DNA from: Pseudomonadota bacterium | GTDB lineage: Bacteria > Pseudomonadota > Alphaproteobacteria > Rhodospirillales > Magnetospirillaceae | Direction: 5' to 3' | DNA: 41,586 nucleotides | Assembly (NCBI GenBank): GCA_021847015.1 | Contig: JAJZVW010000026.1 | Coordinates: 1 to 41,586, forward strand | Shown here: positions 34,009 to 41,460 of the stretch, piece after piece | Position numbering within the stretch: position 1 is the stretch's first letter | Layout of the letters: every line of letters starts with the position of its first letter | Notes under the pieces: generated by a model | What the model saw: only the letters and a program-made list of their open reading frames with translations | What the model was told of the DNA's origin: nothing | Database searches by the model: none | Translations under genes and position numbers: made by a program

Positions 34009-34031
34009 TTTTGTTGGGGAACCGCGTCCGG

Positions 34032-34718
34032 TCACGTCACGGGCTGGGGACGGCATTCCGCGTCCGCCAGGCCGGCGAGCGCGGAATCCAGATCGTCGTA
34101 GTGCCCGATGACGCGGTCGGCGCCCAGGTTTTCGACTCCGCCCTTGCTGTAGCCGAAGGCGACGGCGATCACCGGCAGCCGCGCGTCGCGGGCGGCGGCC
34201 ATGTCGGTTTCGCTGTCGCCCACATAGGCCGCCCTTCCCCTCACGCCCATCCGTTCCAGGGTGCCGGTGACGTGGCGGCCGTCCGGCTTGCAATAGGGGA
34301 AGGTGTCGCCGCCGGTTACCGCCGTGAGCAGCCGCGACAGGCCGAGCGAGTCCAACACCAGCCGGGTCACGGCCTCGTTCTTGTTGGTGCAGACGCCGAG
34401 CTTCACGCCCCGGGCGGTTAGCCGCTCCAGGGCCGCCACCACGCCCGGATAGGGGACGGTGTCGGCGACCGGCCGGGCCGAATAGGCGGCGAGGTAATCC
34501 CTCATGGCGTCCTCGACATCGTTGGCGGGGCCGCCGGTAGCGGCGAAGGCGCGCTCCAGCATCACCCGCGCCCCCTCGCCCACCATGAGGCGCACCTCAT
34601 CGGCCGACAGGGTGCGCCGCCCCCGTTTGGCGAGCATGACGTTCACGGCATTGGCGACATCGGGGACGCTGTCGATCAGGGTGCCGTCCAGGTCGAATAC
34701 GACCGCCTCGAATCCCAT
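34032..34718 (-). CDS. gph: Phosphoglycolate phosphatase (HAD superfamily)
   Basis: Gph dephosphorylates 2-phosphoglycolate formed by DNA repair or oxygenation. The 228-residue protein has HAD motif I FDLDGTLIDS at residues 8-17 with the nucleophilic Asp, motif II VCTNK near residue 110, motif III lysine in PYCKPDGRH near 143, and motif IV GDSETDM near 167, with a helical cap between. GGAGG precedes the ATG. The HAD subfamily assignment to Gph is by pattern and length; related phosphatases are possible. Confidence 0.88.
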   Translation of the reverse strand: MGFEAVVFDLDGTLIDSVPDVANAVNVMLAKRGRRTLSADEVRLMVGEGARVMLERAFAATGGPANDVEDAMRDYLAAYSARPVADTVPYPGVVAALERLTARGVKLGVCTNKNEAVTRLVLDSLGLSRLLTAVTGGDTFPYCKPDGRHVTGTLERMGVRGRAAYVGDSETDMAAARDARLPVIAVAFGYSKGGVENLGADRVIGHYDDLDSALAGLADAECRPQPVT

Positions 34719-34821
34719 GGAACCTCCGGAAGAAAATGCATGCTACCTAATCTGGGGTGATCGTAAATAGCAACAGCCCGCTTGGGGGGCAATGACGGAG
34801 ATTGCGCGCGGTGGTTCCCCT

Positions 34822-34911
34822 CGTTGCCGTCCCGAACCGCGGGTGAGGTTCCGTTCACGCGAACGTCCCCGAAAGATCCCTCCACTCGCTGGCGCTCGGT
34901 CGGGATGACAT
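34822..34911. repeat. Dispersed inverted repeat, copy I
   Basis: CCGTCCCGAACCG with GTGAGGTTCCGTTCACGC on the left and GAAAGATCCCTCCACTCG with CGGTCGGGATGACA on the right. It lies 16 bp downstream of the glutamate dehydrogenase stop codon, in the gap to gph. Confidence 0.7.
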
Positions 34912-34927
34912 AAGACCTAACCAGGAA

Positions 34928-37900
34928 TCAGCCGGAAGGCGAGGATTGCTCGCCGACGGCGCGCAACTGCCGGTTGGCCACCGCCAGCATGGCGAGGTCG
35001 ACGTGGGCCGCCGCCCGGATTTCGCCCAGCAGGGCGTCGGTGCGCCGCACGGTGCCGCCATTGGCCTCCACCCACGCCGCCAGGGCGTCGGCGGCGGGCG
35101 ATCCTGCGGCTCCGCTGGCCACCCTGGCGGTGATGTCGCGCTGATGGCCGTAAAGATCCTCGATCATCGCCGCCGCCGCCAGCTTCTCCCAGGGGCTGCG
35201 CGCCGGCAGGCTTTCGGCGGCCAGCCGCAACCGGCCCAGGCCGAAGCGTTCGCCGACGGCGAAATACATGCCGCCCGCCTGCTCCACCGTCATCGCATGG
35301 CGCTTGGCGATGCGGACGATGTCGGCCGCCGACGCCAGCACGATGAGGTTGGCCACCTGGACGGCCAAATCCTGCGGCACCCCCTTGGCGGCGAAGGCGT
35401 CGGCCCGTTCGGCGAGCCCGGCCCGCAGGTCTTCCGGCAGGATGCCGGCCAGCGCGGCCTCCAGCGCGGCGATGCCCCGCCCCAGTTCCGCCGTGGCGGC
35501 GCCGATGTCGAAGGGCGGCGCGGCGCAGCGCAGGATCCACGCCGTGGCCCGCTCCAGCAGCCGGTTGGCCTCGACGAACATGGCGGTCTGCGCCGATGCC
35601 GGCACATGGCCGTCGAGGCTCTCGATGGCCTGCCATATGCCGTCCAGCCCGTAGGCGTCGCGGGCGACGATGTAGGCCCGCGCCACGTCCGCCGGCCCGG
35701 CCCCGGTCTTTTCCATCAGGTCGGCGACGAACGTCACCCCGACGCGGTTGACGGTGCCGTTGGTGACGCTGGTGGCGACGATGTCGCGGCGCAGCCGGTG
35801 GTTGGCGATCTCGTCGGCGAAGCGCTCGCGGATGGCCGCGGGAAAATAGCGCTCCAGCTCCCGTGCCAGGAAGGGATCGTCGGGCAGGTCGGACTCCACC
35901 ACCGCGTCGTGGAGCCAGATCTTGGCATAGGCCAGGAGCACCGCCAGCTCGGGCCGGGTCAGGCCCTCCTTGCGGGCCGCGCGCCGGGTCAATTCCTCCT
36001 CGTCGGGCAGGAACTCGATGGCGCGGTCCAGCCGGCCGGACTTCTCCAGCCGGCGCATGAAGCGGGCGTGGGCGTCGAGCAGGTCGGGCGCCTGGGCCTC
36101 CATCACCGAGATGGCCTGGGTCTGAAGCACGTTGTCGCGGAGCACCAGGGCGGCCACCTCGTCGGTCATGGCCACCAGCAGAGTGTCGCGCTGCTTGGGC
36201 GTCAGGTCCCCCGCCGCGACCGGGCCGTCCACCAGAATCTTGATGTTGACCTCGTGGTCCGAGGTATCGACGCCGGCCGAATTGTCGATGGCGTCGGTGT
36301 TCAGCCGGCCGCCGGCCAGGGCGTATTCGATGCGCCCCAACTGGGTCATGGCCAAGTTGGCGCCCTCGGCCACCACCTTGGCCCGCAGGTCCCGCCCGTC
36401 GACCCTGAGCGCGTCGTTGGCGCGGTCGCCGACCTCGGCATTGCTTTCCCCGTGGGCCTTCACATAGGTGCCGATGCCGCCGAAGAAGAGAAGGTCCGCC
36501 GGCCAGGTCAACAGGATGCGGATCATCTCGCCCGGCGTCACCGTTTCGGCCGCGAGCCCGAAGCGCGCCGCCATCTCGGGGCTGACGGGGATGGATTTGG
36601 CCGAGCGGGCGAACACGCCGCCCCCGGCCGACAGGGCGGCGGAATCGTAATCCGGCCAGGACCGCCCCAGCCGGAACAGCCGTTCGCGCTCGGCGAAGCT
36701 CCGCTCCGGGTCGGGATCGGGGTCGATGACGATATGGCTGTGGTTGAAGGCGCCCACCAGACGCAGGGTGCGCGATTGCAGCATGCCGTTGCCGAAGACG
36801 TCGCCCGAGGGGTCGCCCACGCCCACCGCCGTGAACGGCGCCGTCTGGCAGTCCACGCCCATCTCGTGGAAATGCCGCTTCACCGCTTCCCAGGCGCCCC
36901 GGGCGGTGATGCCCATGGTCTTGTGGTCGTAGCCGCGGCTGCCGCCCGAGGCGAAGGCGTCGCCCAGCCAGAAGCCGTATTCGGCCGAGACGGCGTTGGC
37001 GATGTCGGAAAAGCTGGCCGTGCCCTTGTCGGCCGCCACCACCAGATAGGGGTCGTCGCCGTCGCCGCGCACCACGTCCTTGGGTGCGGCCACCCCCGCC
37101 GGGGTCAGGTTGTCGGTCAGGTCCAGAAGGCCGCGCATCATCGTCCGGTAGCAGGCGATCGCCTCGGCCTGCAACGCCTCGCGCCCCGGTTCGGCGGGCG
37201 GGCGCTTGAGCACGAATCCGCCCTTGGCGCCGACCGGCACGATCACCGCGTTCTTGACCATCTGCGCCTTCATCAGGCCCAGGGTCTCGGTGCGGAAATC
37301 CTCGCGCCGGTCGGACCAGCGGATGCCGCCGCGGCCGACCCTGCCGCCACGCAAATGGATGGCTTCGACCCTCGGGCTGTAGATCCAGATCTCCACCAGC
37401 GGCCGGGGCAGCGGCAAATCCTCGATGCGCCGGGAATCCAGCTTGAATGCCAGGTAGGGCTTGAGGGCGCCGGCCGGACCCCGCTGGAAATAGCTGGTCC
37501 TGAGGGTGGCGCGGACGAGATTCAGGAACCGGCGCAGGATGCGGTCGTCGTCGGCCGAATCGACCGCGGCCAGCACCGCCTCGGCGCGGTCGTCGGCGTC
37601 CTCGGGGCTTTCGCCGCATCCGGGATCGAAACGGGCGAGGAAAAGCTCCACCAGCGCCACGGCGGCCACCGGGTTCTCCGCCAGGGCCCGCTCGATATAG
37701 ACCTGGCTGTAGGCGATGCCGGCCTGGCGCATGTATTTGGCGTAGGCCCGCAATATCGACACCTGCCGCCAGTCCAGGCCGGCCCCCAGGACCAGCCGGT
37801 TGAAGCCGTCGCTCTCGGCCTCGCCCCGCCATACGCGGATCAGCGCCTCTTCGAAGCTGTGGTGGCGGTCGGCGAGGTCGATGGGCGCCCGGTCGGCGCT

Positions 37901-39733
37901 TTCGACGGCGAAATCGTGGATCCACACCGTCGGCGCCCCGTCGGTGGGGCGCACCTCGTGGGGCAGTTCGGCGATGATGCGCAAACCCATCGCCTCCAGC
38001 ATGGGCAGCACGTCGGACAGCGCCACCGTCTCGCCCCGGCGGTAGAGCTTGAGGCGGGCCTCGTGGCCGGCGGCCTCGACCGGCCGCGACAGCGTCAGCG
38101 CCACGTCCTCCTCGCCGGCCACCCGCTCGATGCGGCCGATGTCGGCCATGGCTTCGAGCGCGGGATGGCGTTCCCGGTAGGACGCCGGGAAGGCCTGGGC
38201 GTAGCGCCGGGCCAGACGCAGGCCGGCCGCTTCGCCATGCTCCTGCACCAGCGCCGCCTGGAGGTGTTCCGCCCATGAGCGCGCCGTCTCGGCGATGCGG
38301 ATTTCCAATTCCCGCACGTCCACCTCGGGGATGGCCCCGGGCATGGTGCGGACGATGAAGTGCAGCCGGGCGAGCGGCAAATCGGCGACCTGGGTGGCGT
38401 AGGCGGCGAGGGTGCCGCCGAAGGCGGATTCCAGCATTCCCTGCACGGCGAGCCGCAGGGGCGTGTCGTAGCGGTCGCGCGGCACGAACACCAGGCACGA
38501 GACGAAGCGCTCGAACTCGTCGCGGCGCACGAACAAGGCCGCGCGCGGCCGGTCCATCAGGTCGAGGATGCCGAGCGCGGTGGTCATCAGGGCGTCGTCG
38601 GACACCTGGAACAGCTCGTCGCGGGGATAGGTCTCCAGGATGTTGGCGAGCGCCTTGGCCGCATGGCCGAAGGGCGGCAGGCCCGCCCGCGCCATCACGC
38701 CCGCCACCTTGCGGCGCAGCAGCGGGATCTGCGCCGGGCTCATGGTGTAGACGCCCGAAGTGAACAGCCCGACGAAGGCGTGCAGCCCCACCGCACGGCC
38801 CCGGGCGTCGAACAGCTTGACGCCCACCACGTCCATGGGCACCGGCCGGTGGACCCGCGAGCGGCTGGCGGATTTGGTCACCAGCAGTGGGCCGGGATGG
38901 CGCAGGAAGGCCCGCAGCTCGGCCGGCATGTCGGCCGGTTCGCCCAGGAGGCGCGATCCCTGTTCGCGCAGAAGCCCCAGTTCCTCGCCCTCCACCCGGA
39001 CCTGCGGCGTCTCATCCCCGGAAAACAGGAAGCGGCGGTAGCCCAGGAAGGTGAAATGGTCGTCTTGCAGCCAACGCAGGAAGGCGGCCGCCTCGTCCCT
39101 GTCTTCGGGCGGCACGGCGGCCGTCGTCAGTTCGGCGGCCACGGCCTCGAGCCGGTCCAGCATCGGCCGCCAATCGCCGACGCCGGTGCGGACGTCGTCG
39201 AGCACCGCCGCCAGGCGGGACGCCACCAGATCGCGGCGGCCGGAATCCTGCCGGTCGATCTCGATATGCATCAGGGATTCGGGCGCTCCCTCGCCGCCGG
39301 AGGGCGCCACCGCGATCGCGGTCCCGTGCGCGTCGCGCACCACCGGCACGATAGGGTGCACCAGCAGGTGGATGCCGACGCCCAGCCCCGCCAGCTCGGC
39401 GCTGAGCGAATCCACCAGGAACGGCATGTCGTCGTTGACGATCTCGACCACCGAATGGGGCGAGACCCAACCGTCGCGTTCGGCGTCGGGGTCGTAGACC
39501 CTTATCTTGGCGCCGCCGGGATCGCGCTCGCGGGCGAAGCCGAACAGGCTCATGACCTCGCCATAGAGCACCTGGGGATCGATGCCGTCGAGATCGGCGG
39601 CCGAAATCCCCGACAGATAGGCGCACAGCAGGCGTTCCGCGTTTGCGGCGCGCTCCGCGTCCAGCCGCGAGCGCAGAAGGGCGGCGACCTCGTCGTGGAG
39701 GTTCGCCTTCAGGAAATCGGGCGAACAGCCCAT
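34928..39733 (-). CDS. gdhB: NAD-specific glutamate dehydrogenase, ~180-kDa class
   Basis: This giant enzyme oxidises glutamate to 2-oxoglutarate and ammonia with NAD+, mainly in amino-acid catabolism. The 1601-residue length matches the class known from Streptomyces, Pseudomonas and Caulobacter. Visible segments include the N-terminal regulatory part with ACT-like stretches (VEIVNDDMPFLVDSLSAELA near residue 92 and YRRGETVALSDVLPMLEAMG near 565). The catalytic core around 790-1250 has GGRVGRGGIRWSDRREDFRT, QMVKNAVIVPVGAKGGFVLK, and the NAD-fold part with GVGDPSGDVFGNGML. Start at 39731-39733 has GGGGGAAG upstream. Allosteric control is known in the family but cannot be read here. Confidence 0.95.
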   Translation of the reverse strand: MGCSPDFLKANLHDEVAALLRSRLDAERAANAERLLCAYLSGISAADLDGIDPQVLYGEVMSLFGFARERDPGGAKIRVYDPDAERDGWVSPHSVVEIVNDDMPFLVDSLSAELAGLGVGIHLLVHPIVPVVRDAHGTAIAVAPSGGEGAPESLMHIEIDRQDSGRRDLVASRLAAVLDDVRTGVGDWRPMLDRLEAVAAELTTAAVPPEDRDEAAAFLRWLQDDHFTFLGYRRFLFSGDETPQVRVEGEELGLLREQGSRLLGEPADMPAELRAFLRHPGPLLVTKSASRSRVHRPVPMDVVGVKLFDARGRAVGLHAFVGLFTSGVYTMSPAQIPLLRRKVAGVMARAGLPPFGHAAKALANILETYPRDELFQVSDDALMTTALGILDLMDRPRAALFVRRDEFERFVSCLVFVPRDRYDTPLRLAVQGMLESAFGGTLAAYATQVADLPLARLHFIVRTMPGAIPEVDVRELEIRIAETARSWAEHLQAALVQEHGEAAGLRLARRYAQAFPASYRERHPALEAMADIGRIERVAGEEDVALTLSRPVEAAGHEARLKLYRRGETVALSDVLPMLEAMGLRIIAELPHEVRPTDGAPTVWIHDFAVESADRAPIDLADRHHSFEEALIRVWRGEAESDGFNRLVLGAGLDWRQVSILRAYAKYMRQAGIAYSQVYIERALAENPVAAVALVELFLARFDPGCGESPEDADDRAEAVLAAVDSADDDRILRRFLNLVRATLRTSYFQRGPAGALKPYLAFKLDSRRIEDLPLPRPLVEIWIYSPRVEAIHLRGGRVGRGGIRWSDRREDFRTETLGLMKAQMVKNAVIVPVGAKGGFVLKRPPAEPGREALQAEAIACYRTMMRGLLDLTDNLTPAGVAAPKDVVRGDGDDPYLVVAADKGTASFSDIANAVSAEYGFWLGDAFASGGSRGYDHKTMGITARGAWEAVKRHFHEMGVDCQTAPFTAVGVGDPSGDVFGNGMLQSRTLRLVGAFNHSHIVIDPDPDPERSFAERERLFRLGRSWPDYDSAALSAGGGVFARSAKSIPVSPEMAARFGLAAETVTPGEMIRILLTWPADLLFFGGIGTYVKAHGESNAEVGDRANDALRVDGRDLRAKVVAEGANLAMTQLGRIEYALAGGRLNTDAIDNSAGVDTSDHEVNIKILVDGPVAAGDLTPKQRDTLLVAMTDEVAALVLRDNVLQTQAISVMEAQAPDLLDAHARFMRRLEKSGRLDRAIEFLPDEEELTRRAARKEGLTRPELAVLLAYAKIWLHDAVVESDLPDDPFLARELERYFPAAIRERFADEIANHRLRRDIVATSVTNGTVNRVGVTFVADLMEKTGAGPADVARAYIVARDAYGLDGIWQAIESLDGHVPASAQTAMFVEANRLLERATAWILRCAAPPFDIGAATAELGRGIAALEAALAGILPEDLRAGLAERADAFAAKGVPQDLAVQVANLIVLASAADIVRIAKRHAMTVEQAGGMYFAVGERFGLGRLRLAAESLPARSPWEKLAAAAMIEDLYGHQRDITARVASGAAGSPAADALAAWVEANGGTVRRTDALLGEIRAAAHVDLAMLAVANRQLRAVGEQSSPSG

Positions 39734-39777
39734 GGGCTTCCCCCTTTTGAGTATTCCGATCAATTGTGGTATCCGCA

Positions 39778-39800
39778 CGCGATTTTCAACCGAAATCGCG
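39778..39800. promoter_or_regulatory. Eight-base-pair palindrome between gdhB and an unknown gene
   Basis: CGCGATTT and AAATCGCG are perfect inverted repeats around a 7-base spacer, placed 45 bp upstream of the gdhB start in the divergent intergenic region. The layout fits an operator for a dimeric regulator, but none is identified. Confidence 0.3.
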
Positions 39801-39937
39801 GGCAAGGGCGGGGCCGGCTCTCGACGCGGCCGGCATCGCCCGCTCCGGATATACCTCTCTTGCCGTCTGGAAAGGGTCCTGGGCCGGCCGTGTAATCGTT
39901 GCGGACGAACCGCCTGCGGGTTCTGGGGAGGTGAACG

Positions 39938-40414
39938 ATGGCCGACCAGCCGCAACCCCGCTATGAGGGGGATGCTCTCGACCTGCTGTCATCGGTGTCC
40001 GCGCACGACCTGGAGGGCATGGTGGCGCAGTACGAGCGCGAGAAGAGGCAAAAGGAGGAGCAGGCCCTGTCCGCCAAGGACATCGAAAAAAGGAACCGGA
40101 TCGCGCTGATGTCGCAGCGCCGCGACGTCACTCCGGAGGGCGTGCTGCGCTCCATCGACCGGCTGCGGGCGGTGGCCCGGCAGGGGGCGAAGGAGATGGA
40201 GATCCTCCGCTTCCCCTCCGAGCTGTGCACCGACAGCGGCCGCGCCATCAACAACAGCGAGCCGGACTGGCCGCGGACGCTGGTGGGCGTGCCGGCGCAA
40301 CTCTACGAAATCTGGCGCGATCATCTGAGGCCGCGCGGGTTTCACCTCAAGGCCGAGATCGTCGAGTTCCCGGGCGGCAAGCCGGGGGATGTCGGCATGT
40401 TCCTGAGCTGGTGA
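39938..40414 (+). CDS. Unknown soluble protein with coiled-coil N-terminus
   Basis: The 158-residue protein has a strongly charged helical stretch (MVAQYEREKRQKEEQALSAK, about residues 28-47) and DVTPEGVLRSIDRLRAVARQ. A compact C-terminal domain contains RFPSELCTDSGRAINNSEPD and LYEIWRDHLRPRGFHLKAEI. GGGAGGTG precedes the ATG. No signal peptide or membrane helix. I do not recognise the family. It is divergent from gdhB and convergent with the luxI-linked small gene. Confidence 0.75.
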   Translation: MADQPQPRYEGDALDLLSSVSAHDLEGMVAQYEREKRQKEEQALSAKDIEKRNRIALMSQRRDVTPEGVLRSIDRLRAVARQGAKEMEILRFPSELCTDSGRAINNSEPDWPRTLVGVPAQLYEIWRDHLRPRGFHLKAEIVEFPGGKPGDVGMFLSW

Positions 40415-40441
40415 GGGCCGGGCCGGGGCGATCATGCCGCT

Positions 40442-40464
40442 CGCCCCCTCCTCCCGCAGGGGCG
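40442..40464. terminator. Weak stem-loop between convergent genes
   Basis: CGCCCC (40442-40447) and GGGGCG (40459-40464) can pair around an 11-base loop in the 100-bp gap after the unknown coiled-coil gene and the small luxI-linked gene. No T-run, so termination is uncertain. Confidence 0.25.
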
Positions 40465-40514
40465 TTCGGTGCAGTCTTCCTGGCTCGCCCTGCGAAGCGG
40501 GTGTCGGAGATCTT

Positions 40515-40724
40515 TCATCCTCGGGTTTTATCTGCAATCTCTCTAATCGCGGCGTCCTCCGCTGCAAGTGCTGCTACGCCGACAAAAAAAGCGAGCTCAT
40601 CGTAACCGCCCCCGAGGGCCTGTTTCTCAAGGAAATTCAGGGCAACATGTATTCCGATCGCCGTCTGTATGCGAGGTTCCTCCTCGTATTGTAGACTGAC
40701 TGCGCCTGTTTTTACCTCGTTCAT
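40515..40724 (-). CDS. Small unknown protein translationally coupled to luxI
   Basis: The 69-residue frame starts MNEVKTGAVSLQYEEEPRIQ, continues with a hydrophobic-amphipathic HVALNFLEKQALGGGYDELA and ends IREIADKTRG. Its ATG overlaps the luxI stop codon (ATGA, 40721-40724) and GGAGAG lies just upstream inside luxI, so it is probably a real gene made with LuxI. It is acidic, without signal peptide. No family recognised. Small genes beside luxI sometimes encode regulators of quorum sensing, but that is only an analogy here. Confidence 0.6.
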   Translation of the reverse strand: MNEVKTGAVSLQYEEEPRIQTAIGIHVALNFLEKQALGGGYDELAFFVGVAALAAEDAAIREIADKTRG

Positions 40725-41350
40725 GCCACTCTCCGGGTATCTTCGCCAACGGGAACGACCATCCGGGCAACCCCACATCGGCGACGGATGCGCGCCAGCG
40801 CGGTGGCGGAGACCTCGGTGATCTCGCCCATGACGGCGAAGCCCTCCATATGGTGAGGTTCCCCGAGCCGGGTAAGTTGCCAGCCCGACGCGCGGAGAAT
40901 CCGCTCAACGCGAATATCCGATACCGATACGAGGTGGGTAAGCCCGGCGCGAAGTGCGAACTCCATGATCCCCGAGAGGAGTGTGCCGCAGACATTCCCA
41001 CAGCCCGACAATTTTTCACGGCGATGATCGACCGCAAGGCGGCTGGCCTCCCAGATCCGCGGATCACGTGGGGGTGTGCCGTTCGCTTCAAGGAACGGAA
41101 ACAGGTCACAGAGGAGATTGGGGCTTGTGGTGGGAAGCAGCCGGCAGCTCGCCACGGCCTCGCCGCTCCAGGGATTGCGAATGATGATGTATACGGCCTC
41201 TTCACGATCGAACTGGTCGCTTTCGCGACCCGGCTCGCAGGGAAGGTCCCATCCCAGGCGATCAATAAAGACGGCATGGCGAAGGCGGAACATGGATTCA
41301 AGAAGCTCGCGGTCCCTCGTACCGTCATTACCATAGACTATTGAGATCAT
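40721..41350 (-). CDS. LuxI-family acyl-homoserine lactone synthase
   Basis: LuxI enzymes make acyl-homoserine lactone signals from S-adenosylmethionine and an acyl carrier. In this 209-residue protein the family-invariant residues fall at their standard positions: R24, F28, W34 (FRLRHAVFIDRLGWDLP), D45, D48, R70 (RLLPT), F84, E101 and R104 (WEASRLAV). That agreement also fixes the ATG at 41348-41350 rather than the one five codons upstream. GGGAG lies just before it, within a hairpin. A lux-box-like operator is 56 bp upstream, and luxR lies upstream on the same strand. The acyl chain cannot be predicted. Confidence 0.95.
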   Translation of the reverse strand: MISIVYGNDGTRDRELLESMFRLRHAVFIDRLGWDLPCEPGRESDQFDREEAVYIIIRNPWSGEAVASCRLLPTTSPNLLCDLFPFLEANGTPPRDPRIWEASRLAVDHRREKLSGCGNVCGTLLSGIMEFALRAGLTHLVSVSDIRVERILRASGWQLTRLGEPHHMEGFAVMGEITEVSATALARIRRRCGVARMVVPVGEDTRRVA

Positions 41351-41356
41351 TGCTTG

Positions 41357-41380
41357 CTCCCGCACATTGCGTCGCGGGAG
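41357..41380 (-). promoter_or_regulatory. Hairpin covering the luxI ribosome-binding site
   Basis: CTCCCGC (41374-41380 as read on the minus strand) and GCGGGAG (41357-41363) form a perfect 7-bp stem around a 10-base loop. The 3' arm contains the GGGAG ribosome site of luxI. In a transcript that includes both arms, for example read-through from luxR, the site would be masked. Confidence 0.5.
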
Positions 41381-41406
41381 TAAAGCGGAATTACCGGGTT
41401 AGTTTA

Positions 41407-41426
41407 TCCTATAAGAATTTACAGGT
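41407..41426 (-). promoter_or_regulatory. lux-box-like operator upstream of luxI
   Basis: On the minus strand the 20-mer ACCTGTAAATTCTTATAGGA is an imperfect inverted repeat (6 of 8 bases in the half-sites) with the ACCTGTAA half typical of lux boxes. It ends 56 bp before the luxI ATG, in the usual place for LuxR-AHL activation at about -42. TAATTC (41388-41393) or TTTACT (41379-41384) could be the -10. Confidence 0.65.
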
Positions 41427-41460
41427 GGAGGCGGGCTCGTACCTGGCTAGAATGACCGTT

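Noticed and set aside
34917-38498. Very long open frames antisense or out of frame to gdhB (for example a 1193-residue frame and a 1110-residue plus-strand frame at 34946-38278)
   Set aside because: They are rich in Arg, Gly, Ala and His with no domain, and arise from the high-GC third codon position of the glutamate dehydrogenase gene, which has full-length family character.
40434-40694. 86-residue plus-strand frame opposite the small luxI-linked gene
   Set aside because: No ribosome site and no family features; the minus-strand frame has start-stop coupling to luxI.
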